Assembly (NCBI RefSeq): GCF_016862455.1 | Contig: NZ_BOMZ01000009.1 | Coordinates: 1-53,273, forward strand | Reading direction: 5' to 3' | Length of the DNA stretch: 53,273 nt | Source of the DNA: Actinoplanes utahensis | GTDB taxonomy: Bacteria; Actinomycetota; Actinomycetes; Mycobacteriales; Micromonosporaceae | The notes under the pieces: generated by a model | Databases searched by the model: none | Told to the model about the DNA's origin: nothing | The model's input: only the letters and a program-made list of their open reading frames with translations | Shown: positions 32,245 to 39,611 of the stretch, piece by piece | How positions within the stretch are numbered: position 1 is the stretch's first letter | How the letters are laid out: each line of letters opens with the position of its first letter | Translations under genes and position numbers: made by a program

Positions 32245-34401
32245 CTACTTGCCGGTGCCCGGCTTGGTCGCGGTGCCGGGCTTCGCCGGAGTGCCGGGCT
32301 TCGCCGGGGTGAACAGGGCGCGTTCCATCAGCGGGGCGACGGCCTCGGTGTAGGCGACGGTCAGGTGGCTGTTGTCCCAGTAGACCAGGGTGTCGCCGAT
32401 GACCGGCGGGCACACGTCGGTGCAGAGCCACGGCACCGGGTCGACGACCCGGATTCCGGCGGTACGGGCGGCGGCGGCCACCAGCGCCCGGCGGTGGGGT
32501 TCGGCGACGGCCTGCTGGCGCGGCCGGTTGCAGGCGCCGACCTCGCGGGCGTTGGTGACCAGGCAGGTAGGGACGACGCCGGACGGCCAGGCGGTGTCCT
32601 GCAGGAGGACCATCGGGATGCCGCTGAGCTTGCGGAACGACTGTTTCCAGCGTTCGGCCCAGATCGCGTCGTCCTGGGTGCCGGCAGTGGGGATCCGCTG
32701 GCCGGCCTCGTCGTAGACGCCGCCGTTGTCGAGGTCGTTGGACGACAGGACGACCATCTGCGGGCGTTCCTGGCGGATGCGGGCGAACACCTTGTCACGC
32801 CATTCGACGCATTCGTTGTAGGGCCGCTTCAGCGCCGTGTTGTAGACCAGGACCTGCGGGATCTGGCAGGAGAACTTCGTCAGCACGACGAGGCGCCAGC
32901 CCCGGTTGCGGGCGGCCTTGTCGACGGCGGGGAACCAGTGGTGGGCGTGCGAGTCGCCGATCAGGAACATGGTTCGCTTGCCGGCCGGGTCGCCGTAGAC
33001 GCACGGCTCGAAGTCGACGTCGGCGTAGTTGAGCCGGCAACCGTCGGGCATCGGCGCGCGCGGCGGGTTGGGCTGGACGACCGTCGGATACAGGTTGGCC
33101 GGCATCCGGGCGGCGGTGGCCGACGCGGTGATCAGCTGGGTGAGCCGGGCTTGCGGGTCGGCGGCGGCCGAGATCTCGGCGGCGAGCCCGGGCGCGGCGG
33201 GCCCGTACGGGATGGGTGGGGTGTGCCGGCCGCCGAGCCCGGCGATCAGGGCGGTGGCCGAGGACAGCGCGAGCCCGACGGCGAGTCCGGTGCGGGCTTT
33301 GGCACGCAGCGGCTTGCTGTTGCGGAACGGGTTCTCCACCAGGTGGTACGTGATCAGCGCGAGCAGCAGCGAGCCGGCGGCGAGGGCCAGGTTGACCGTC
33401 AGGGCCGGTTCGACGCCGAGGGCGGCCGGGCCGATCATCAGAGCGGGCCAGTGCCACAGGTACCAGCCGTACGACAGCTTGCCGATCTGCCGCATCGGCC
33501 AGATGCCGAGGATCGTGACCGCGCCGCCGCGGGCCTCTCGCATGCCGGCGGCGATGACCGCGCCGGTGCCGAGGACCGGGAGCAGCGCCGCGTACCCGGG
33601 GAACGACGTCTCCTCGGTGTACAGGACGGCGGCGACCATGACGGCGGCGAGACCGGTCCAGGAGAGGACGACGGAGACCGCCTGCGGCTGGCGGGCCAGC
33701 ACGGTGGCGCCGACCGCGAGGAGGGCGCCGACGCCGAGTTCCCAGGCGCGGGTGTGCGAGCCGAAGTAGGCCCAGGGGGCGGCGGTGCCGGTCTGCCACA
33801 CGCTCAGCGCGAGCGACACGGCGACGAGTGTGGACAGTCCGGCGACGAGGAGGCGACGGCTACGGAAGGTGATGATCATCAGTAGCGGCCAGACCAGGTA
33901 GAACTGCTCCTCGACCGCCAGTGACCAGAGGTGCTGCAGCGGGGAGGGCTCGGCGGTCGCGGCGAGGTAGTCGACGCCCTGGCCGGCGAGTCGCCAGTTC
34001 ATGCCGTAGAAGGTGCTGTACAGCGCGTCGACGGTGATGTCGTGGAACCGGGTGGCCGGCAGGAAGAACCAGGCGGCCGCCACGGTCGCCAGCACCATCA
34101 CGGTCGCGACCGGCAGCAGGCGCAGCGCCCGCCGGGCGTAGAAGCGTCCCATCGCCACGCGGCCGGTGCGGCCCTGTTCGGCCAGGAGCAGACCGGTGAT
34201 CAGGAAGCCGGAGATGACGAAGAACACATCGACCCCGACGTAGCCGCCTTCGAAGCGGCCGATCCCGGCGTGCGAGAGGACGACGAGCGTTACGGCTACC
34301 GCGCGTAACCCTTCGATGTCAGGGCGAAACCGGGAATGCCCCGCGACGGGGGGAGCCGCGCCGGAATCCGAGCGCGGCGAATTGATCAACATCTGGGACA
34401 C
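32245..34401 (-). CDS. acyltransferase 3 / SGNH O-acyltransferase (paralogue 1)
   Basis: A 718-residue OatA-type protein. Residues about 28-380 are the ten-helix acyltransferase-3 domain ('FRPDIEGLRAVAVTLVVLSHA', 'GYVGVDVFFVISGFLIT', 'FYARRALRLLPVA', 'PLQHLWSLAVEEQFYLVWPLL'). From about 440 a periplasmic SGNH domain follows with block I 'FLIGDSHAHHWFPAVD' and block V 'DNSHLTV'. It would move acyl groups across the membrane onto peptidoglycan, a glycan or a glycolipid. The tail has short KPGT/PAKPGT repeats. GTG start at 34401; an ATG three codons in is possible. It is a close paralogue of the protein at 36997-39147. Confidence 0.92.
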   Translation of the reverse strand: MSQMLINSPRSDSGAAPPVAGHSRFRPDIEGLRAVAVTLVVLSHAGIGRFEGGYVGVDVFFVISGFLITGLLLAEQGRTGRVAMGRFYARRALRLLPVATVMVLATVAAAWFFLPATRFHDITVDALYSTFYGMNWRLAGQGVDYLAATAEPSPLQHLWSLAVEEQFYLVWPLLMIITFRSRRLLVAGLSTLVAVSLALSVWQTGTAAPWAYFGSHTRAWELGVGALLAVGATVLARQPQAVSVVLSWTGLAAVMVAAVLYTEETSFPGYAALLPVLGTGAVIAAGMREARGGAVTILGIWPMRQIGKLSYGWYLWHWPALMIGPAALGVEPALTVNLALAAGSLLLALITYHLVENPFRNSKPLRAKARTGLAVGLALSSATALIAGLGGRHTPPIPYGPAAPGLAAEISAAADPQARLTQLITASATAARMPANLYPTVVQPNPPRAPMPDGCRLNYADVDFEPCVYGDPAGKRTMFLIGDSHAHHWFPAVDKAARNRGWRLVVLTKFSCQIPQVLVYNTALKRPYNECVEWRDKVFARIRQERPQMVVLSSNDLDNGGVYDEAGQRIPTAGTQDDAIWAERWKQSFRKLSGIPMVLLQDTAWPSGVVPTCLVTNAREVGACNRPRQQAVAEPHRRALVAAAARTAGIRVVDPVPWLCTDVCPPVIGDTLVYWDNSHLTVAYTEAVAPLMERALFTPAKPGTPAKPGTATKPGTGK

Positions 34402-34513
34402 GGCGGATTCCAGCAGGTCATGGCAAACGCAGGGTTAACGAACAGTGAACATGAGGCCATGTCCACGATGTCGGACCCGTCCGGGCCGACAATGTCGGCC
34501 GCCCGGGCACAGA

Positions 34514-34548
34514 GAAGCGCCGCCCGGCGGGGGACCGGACGGCGCTTC
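34514..34548. terminator. terminator hairpin with T-run
   Basis: GAAGCGCCG (34514-34522) pairs with CGGCGCTTC (34540-34548), followed by CCTTTT. It lies just past the stop of the minus-strand GH26-like gene; the T-run is on the plus-strand side. Confidence 0.55.
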
Positions 34549-34568
34549 CCTTTTCAGGGGGAGTTAGG

Positions 34569-35606
34569 TCAGTTGATCTCGACGTCGAAGATCGGGTCGG
34601 CGGCCAGCTTCTGGAACGCGGCCAGGCTCGCCGGGGTGCTGTCGATGCTGATGTCGCGGTCGCCCTGGTCGTCCTTCTTCGTGTCGAAGTGGACGATCGC
34701 CTTGATGGCGGGACGCTTCTGCAGCTCGGCGAGGACGCTGTCGTAGACGAACGACTTGTCAGCGATCTTGCCGACGCGGTGGTAGGCACCCCACTCGGCG
34801 ACCATGACGGGCTTGCCGGCGTGCTTGGTGGTCGCCCAGTCGTAGAAGCCGAGGCCACCCTTCTTGGGCTTGCGGTCGAGCAGGTCGGCGAAGGTGCCGT
34901 AGTGGTAGTAGCCCTTCTCGGCCGAGACGTAGGAGTCCAGGCCGATCCAGTCCACCACGTCGTCACCGGGGTAGAGGTCGGCCCACCAGGACTGCGACAT
35001 CCACTTCTCGTTGCCCATGTACGCCATCACGTTGACGACGTTGGTGACACCCTGGTCACGCAGCCGCTCGATGGTGTGGCGGTACATCGCGGCGAAGTCC
35101 TTGGCCTCCCAGCCGGACCCCTTGCGGGCGATGACGTCGTTCTCCGGCTCGTGGTTGAGGACCAGGAAGAACTTCTTGCCGTACGCCTTGGCACGCGCGG
35201 CGAACGCGTCGATGCGCTTGTCCTGCTGGCCCTGGGCGACCTTGGCCCAGGTGGAGCCGTACGCGATCTTCCAGTTCTCCAGGAGCACGCGCGGGTTCGC
35301 CGGGTCGTTCGTCATGGCGATCTCGGCCTTGGTCGGGAAGACCTCGTTGCCCTTGTGGTACTGGTGGAAGATCGTGGCGGTCCGGCCGCTGGCCTTCTCC
35401 CAGCCCTTGAGGGCCAGGTCACGCGGCGTGGAGGTGAAACCGCCGGCCGCGCCGCCCCAGAGGACGTTGCAGGTCGGGACGAGCTTGGCGTCGGTGGTGC
35501 AGGTGGCCGGAGCGGCCTGCGCGGCGGTCGGGGCCAGGGCGGCTCCGGCACCGGCGAGTACGGCGGTCAGAGCTGTCAGGAACTTCGGCAGCTTGGCCAG
35601 TCGCAA
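34569..35606 (-). CDS. secreted GH26-like glycoside hydrolase
   Basis: A 345-residue protein; TTG start with GGGGGAG six bases upstream. Signal peptide 'KLPKFLTALTAVLAGAGAALAPTAAQAA' (cleavage about 31). The barrel has 'KKFFLVLNHEPENDVI' (likely acid/base Glu), 'VTNVVNVMAYMGN', 'YPGDDVVDWIGLDSYV' and 'PVMVAEWGAYH' (likely nucleophile Glu). It is the third GH26-like protein of the window and diverges from the other two. Its place between two O-acyltransferases suggests action on an acylated glycan, which is inference. A hairpin follows its stop. Confidence 0.85.
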   Translation of the reverse strand: MRLAKLPKFLTALTAVLAGAGAALAPTAAQAAPATCTTDAKLVPTCNVLWGGAAGGFTSTPRDLALKGWEKASGRTATIFHQYHKGNEVFPTKAEIAMTNDPANPRVLLENWKIAYGSTWAKVAQGQQDKRIDAFAARAKAYGKKFFLVLNHEPENDVIARKGSGWEAKDFAAMYRHTIERLRDQGVTNVVNVMAYMGNEKWMSQSWWADLYPGDDVVDWIGLDSYVSAEKGYYHYGTFADLLDRKPKKGGLGFYDWATTKHAGKPVMVAEWGAYHRVGKIADKSFVYDSVLAELQKRPAIKAIVHFDTKKDDQGDRDISIDSTPASLAAFQKLAADPIFDVEIN

Positions 35607-35767
35607 GATGAACTCCCCCGTTTTGTCCGGCGCGTTGTCGCACCGGGCATGTGAAAGAGATTCCAGGGCGGGGGGTGCACGGCCGGTGCCCGTGCCGGTG
35701 CCACCCGGTTGCGGTGAAACGGCCCCGAATGCTTGCCCCGGCGAGCGGCTACGGGTAGCCAGGGAGG
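35607..35767. promoter_or_regulatory. divergent promoter region
   Basis: A 161-bp gap between the divergent GH26-like and dipeptidase genes. Promoters for both must lie here, but I could not assign -35/-10 pairs with confidence. Confidence 0.35.
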
Positions 35768-36934
35768 ATGAACGTGATCATCGACGGCCACAACGACCTG
35801 CCGATGCGCCTGCGCGAGTGGCACGGCTCGGCGGTGGCGGGCCTGGACCGGGAGCGACCTCCGCTGCACACCGACCTGCCGCGGCTGCGCGCCGGCGGGG
35901 TGGGTGGCCAGTTCTGGTCGGTGTACGTGCCGTCGGACCTGTCCGAGCCGGCCGCGGTGACCAGCACCCTGGAGCAGATCGACCTGGTGCACCGGATGGT
36001 CGCCGCGTACCCGGACGACCTGGCGATCGCCTACACCTCGGCCGACGTCGAACGGGCGGTGGAGAGCGGCCGGATCGCCTCACTGCTCGGCGTGGAGGGC
36101 GGGCACTGCCTGGCCGGGTCGCTGGGGGTGCTGCGGTCGCTGGCCCGGCTCGGCATCCGCTACGTCACGCTCACCCACAACCACCACACCGGATGGGCGG
36201 ACTCGGCGACGCAGGATCCGGTGCACGGCGGCCTGACGGCGGAGGGGCGGGCGATCGTACGGGAGATGCAGCGCCTGGGCGTCCTCGCCGACCTCTCCCA
36301 CGTCTCCGCCGACACCATGCGCGACGTCCTGGACGAGGCGGCCGCCCCGGTCATCTTCAGCCACTCGGGCGCCCGCGCGGTCACCGACCATCCCCGCAAC
36401 GTCCCCGACGACGTGCTGTCGCGGCTGCCCGGCAACGGCGGCGTGATCCAGTTGACCTTCGTGTCGTTCTTCGTCTCGGCCGCGCTTCGCGACTGGCAGC
36501 ACGCGGCGGACGCCGAGTGGGAGCGGCTGGGCCTGCCCCGGCACCGCGAGGACTGGCCGCGCGTCCCGCACCCCGGCGAGGAGCCCGCGGACGTCCCGGT
36601 GTCCCCGCCGCACGATCCGGGCGCGGAGCCGGCCTTCCGGCAGTGGCTGGCCGCGCACCCGAAGCCGGCGGCGACCGTCGCCGACGTGATCGCGCACGTG
36701 GAGCACGCCCGCGAGGTGGCCGGCGTCGATCACATCGGCATCGGCGGCGACTTCGACGGTACCTTCGAGGTGCCGGACGGGCTGAACGACGTCTCCTGCT
36801 ACCCGCGGCTGCTGGCCGGGTTGCGTGATCGCGGCTGGTCCGCACCCGACCTGGAGAAGCTCGCCTGCCGCAACATCCTGCGGGTGCTCCGGGACGCCGA
36901 GGAGCACGCCCGGGAACCGCTCTGGCCTCGCTGA
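35768..36934 (+). CDS. membrane dipeptidase family (peptidase M19)
   Basis: A 388-residue metallo-dipeptidase. The M19 zinc motif 'IIDGHNDLP' is at the N-terminus, with 'SLLGVEGGHCL' (bridging Glu), 'YVTLTHNHHTGWADSA', 'LADLSHVSADTM', 'PVIFSHSGARAVTDHPRNVPDD' and 'HIGIGGDFDGT'. All family metal ligands appear present. It cleaves dipeptides or related amides; no signal peptide is visible. The ATG at 35768 directly abuts AGGGAGG; a GTG two codons later (35774) has the ideal six-base spacing and may be the true start. Confidence 0.92.
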   Translation: MNVIIDGHNDLPMRLREWHGSAVAGLDRERPPLHTDLPRLRAGGVGGQFWSVYVPSDLSEPAAVTSTLEQIDLVHRMVAAYPDDLAIAYTSADVERAVESGRIASLLGVEGGHCLAGSLGVLRSLARLGIRYVTLTHNHHTGWADSATQDPVHGGLTAEGRAIVREMQRLGVLADLSHVSADTMRDVLDEAAAPVIFSHSGARAVTDHPRNVPDDVLSRLPGNGGVIQLTFVSFFVSAALRDWQHAADAEWERLGLPRHREDWPRVPHPGEEPADVPVSPPHDPGAEPAFRQWLAAHPKPAATVADVIAHVEHAREVAGVDHIGIGGDFDGTFEVPDGLNDVSCYPRLLAGLRDRGWSAPDLEKLACRNILRVLRDAEEHAREPLWPR

Positions 36935-36996
36935 GACGGGTGTGCCGCCCGCCACACGGGCGGCACGTTCATCTCCCGTTAACCCGGAGTACCCCC

Positions 36997-39147
36997 ATGG
37001 TTTGCTGTTCTCTGGTCAAATCCGCCGTGCAGTCGATCGTGTCTCCCCCACCGCAGACGGCTACCGCCGGGGCGCCTCCCACGAGGGGCCACTCAGCCGG
37101 GTTCCGGCCCGACATCGAGGGTCTTCGCGCCATAGCCGTGACCCTGGTCGTGCTCTCCCACGCCGGCATCGGCCGGTTCGAGGGTGGTTATGTCGGCGTC
37201 GACGTCTTCTTCGTCATCTCCGGTTTCCTCATCACCACGCTGCTGCTGGCCGAGCAGGCCCGCGCCGGCCGGATCTCGCTGAGCCGGTTCTACGCCCGGC
37301 GCGCGCTGCGGCTGCTGCCGGTCGCGACCGTCACCGTGCTGGCCACCGTGGCCGCCGCCTGGTTCTTCATGCCGGCCACCCGGTTCCACGAGATCACCGT
37401 GGACGCGGTGTACAGCACGTTCTACGGCATGAACTGGCGCCTGGCCGCCCAGGGCGTCGACTACCTGGCCGCCGCGGCCGAGCCCTCCCCTCTGCAGCAC
37501 CTCTGGTCGCTGGCCGTGGAGGAGCAGTTCTACGTGGTGTGGCCGCTGCTCATCATGATCACGTTCCGCAGTCGCCGCCTGCTGATCGGCACCCTGACCA
37601 CGCTGGCCGTCGTTTCGCTCGGGATGAGCATCTGGCAGACCGGCGAGGCCGCCCCGTGGGCCTATTTCGGCTCGCACACCCGAGCCTGGGAACTCGGCGT
37701 CGGCGCGCTGCTCGCGGTCGGCGCGGCCCGCGTCGCCCGGATGCCCGCCGGGCTCGCGGTGACGCTGTCCTGGATCGGCCTGCTGGCGATCTTCGGTTCG
37801 GCCCTGACGTTCACCGAGGAGACCTCCTTCCCGGGGTACGCCGCCCTCCTGCCCGTCCTGGGCACGGCCGCCGTGATCGCCGCCGGGATGCGCCCGTCGC
37901 GTGGCGGCGCCCACCCGCTGCTCGGGATCTGGCCGATGCGGCAGATCGGCAAGCTGTCGTACGGCTGGTACCTGTGGCACTGGCCGATCCTGATGATCGG
38001 CCCGTACGCCCTGGACAAGGAGCCGACCCTCGGAGTCGACCTGGCCCTGGCCGCCGGGTCCCTGGTGCTCGCGCTGATCACGTACCACCTGGTGGAGAAC
38101 CCGTTCCGCAACAGCAAGCCGCTGCGCGCGAAGGCCCGTACCGGCCTCGCCGTGGGTCTGGCCCTGTCGTCGTTGACCGCGCTCGCCGGGGGGTTCGGCA
38201 GCCGGCACACCCCGCCGGTCCCGACCGCCGAGGCCGCGCCCGGCCTGGCCGCCGGACTGGACGCCGCCACCGACCCGCAGGCCCGGATGACCGCGCTGAT
38301 CACCGCCTCGATCGGCGCCACCCGGATGCCGGAGAACCTGACGCCGCCGGTCACCTCACCGGCGGAACTGCCGGCCCACAACGCCGACAAGTGCCACGTC
38401 GACCACCGGGACAACACGATCCGGCCGTGCGTCTACGGCGACCCGGCCGGCAAGAAGACCATGTTCCTGATCGGCGACTCGCACGCCGGCCACTGGTTCA
38501 CCACCGTCGACGCCATCGCCCGTGCGAACAACTGGCGCCTGATCGCGCTGACCAAGTCGGCCTGCCAGATCGCCGACGTGCTGGTCTACCAGCCGGCGCT
38601 GAAGCGGTCCTACGACGAGTGCCCGAAGTGGCGGGACGCGGTGTTCGCCCGGGTCCAGCAGGAGAAGCCGAACCTGCTGGTGTTCGCCTCGCACGACGGT
38701 GACAACGGCGGCCTGCTGAAGGCGTCCGGCAAGCCGGTCGCGAAGCCGGTCGGCGCCCAGAACGACGGGCTCTGGGCGCAGGCGTGGGCGAACTCGTTCG
38801 CCCGGGTCAGGGGCATCCCGGCGGTGCTGATCCAGGACACCCCGTGGCCGAACGACATCGTGCCGAACTGCCTGACCGCACACCCCAAGAAGATCGACGT
38901 CTGCAACAGCCCGGTCGGCAAGGCCATCACCCTGCCGCAGCGGCGGGCGCTGATCGCCCGGGCCGCCAAGGCCGCCGGGATACGGGTGATCGACCCGACG
39001 CCGTGGTTCTGCACCGACATCTGCCCGGTGGTCATCGGGGACACCCTGGTCTACCGGGACAAGGGGCACATGACCGTGGCGTTCGCCCGGACCCTGACGC
39101 CGCTGCTCGGCCCGGCGCTGTTCCCGCCGGCGAAGAAGAAGAAGTAG
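36997..39147 (+). CDS. acyltransferase 3 / SGNH O-acyltransferase (paralogue 2)
   Basis: A 716-residue protein, ATG at 36997 with GGAG eight bases upstream. Same architecture as the protein at 32245-34401: acyltransferase-3 domain ('FRPDIEGLRAIAVTLVVLSHA' at about 29-49) and SGNH domain with 'FLIGDSHAGHWFTTVD' and 'DKGHMTV'. The membrane halves are nearly superimposable, while the SGNH halves diverge more. The N-terminus has 'MVCCSLVKS', odd Cys residues that may be accidental. The tail is 'PPAKKKK', unlike paralogue 1. Likely a different acceptor with the same acyl donor machinery. Confidence 0.92.
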   Translation: MVCCSLVKSAVQSIVSPPPQTATAGAPPTRGHSAGFRPDIEGLRAIAVTLVVLSHAGIGRFEGGYVGVDVFFVISGFLITTLLLAEQARAGRISLSRFYARRALRLLPVATVTVLATVAAAWFFMPATRFHEITVDAVYSTFYGMNWRLAAQGVDYLAAAAEPSPLQHLWSLAVEEQFYVVWPLLIMITFRSRRLLIGTLTTLAVVSLGMSIWQTGEAAPWAYFGSHTRAWELGVGALLAVGAARVARMPAGLAVTLSWIGLLAIFGSALTFTEETSFPGYAALLPVLGTAAVIAAGMRPSRGGAHPLLGIWPMRQIGKLSYGWYLWHWPILMIGPYALDKEPTLGVDLALAAGSLVLALITYHLVENPFRNSKPLRAKARTGLAVGLALSSLTALAGGFGSRHTPPVPTAEAAPGLAAGLDAATDPQARMTALITASIGATRMPENLTPPVTSPAELPAHNADKCHVDHRDNTIRPCVYGDPAGKKTMFLIGDSHAGHWFTTVDAIARANNWRLIALTKSACQIADVLVYQPALKRSYDECPKWRDAVFARVQQEKPNLLVFASHDGDNGGLLKASGKPVAKPVGAQNDGLWAQAWANSFARVRGIPAVLIQDTPWPNDIVPNCLTAHPKKIDVCNSPVGKAITLPQRRALIARAAKAAGIRVIDPTPWFCTDICPVVIGDTLVYRDKGHMTVAFARTLTPLLGPALFPPAKKKK

Positions 39148-39152
39148 AAATG

Positions 39153-39191
39153 CGGAACCCCCGGCACACGAATCGCATGCCGGGGGTTCCG
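39153..39191. terminator. perfect 14-bp bidirectional terminator
   Basis: CGGAACCCCCGGCA (39153-39166) and its exact reverse complement (39178-39191) with an 11-base loop, between the convergent acyltransferase and small-protein genes. Confidence 0.8.
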
Positions 39192-39247
39192 AAGCGGGTC
39201 GTCAGGGTGGCCGGGGGACGGTCCCGGCCGGCCCGACGTCCGCGAGA

Positions 39248-39451
39248 TCAGCTGGTGTAGGCCGACTGGTGGCTGAGGATCGCGTGGACCTCGCGGGTCT
39301 CCTCGGCGGTGTGGCGGCCCAGCATGAGGTCGAGCTCGGAGCGCTCCGCGGCGGTGCGGAAGGCCGCGAGCTCGTCGCTCAGACGGCGGTGGGCGCGGCG
39401 CTCGGCGAGTCGGTGCGAGATGGCGGTACGGGCTTCACGGATCAACTTCAC
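39248..39451 (-). CDS. small basic helical protein of unknown function
   Basis: A 67-residue protein; GTG start with GAGGAG seven bases upstream, a strong ribosome site that supports expression. It is a single amphipathic, highly charged helical protein ('REARTAISHRLAERRAHRRLSDELAAFRTAAERSELDLML') with a C-terminal 'HTAEETREVHAILSHQ'. No Cys and no membrane segment. I do not recognise a named family. A strong terminator follows. Confidence 0.7.
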   Translation of the reverse strand: MKLIREARTAISHRLAERRAHRRLSDELAAFRTAAERSELDLMLGRHTAEETREVHAILSHQSAYTS

Positions 39452-39611
39452 GGCGAACTCCTCAACGGATAGTGACGAAGAAGCTGACGGCTATTACGAT
39501 CTCCCACTCGCGCTTCGCCACCAAATCCACCAGGTAAAACTTCCGATGCGAAAGTGACGGCGACCACTGGATTCGGGTAAGCCGGGTCACTCTCCGTCGC
39601 TAAATCCCAGG
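39452..39611. other. 160-bp intergenic region
   Basis: A comparatively AT-rich gap containing the upstream region of the small protein. No gene or clear operator is seen. Confidence 0.3.
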
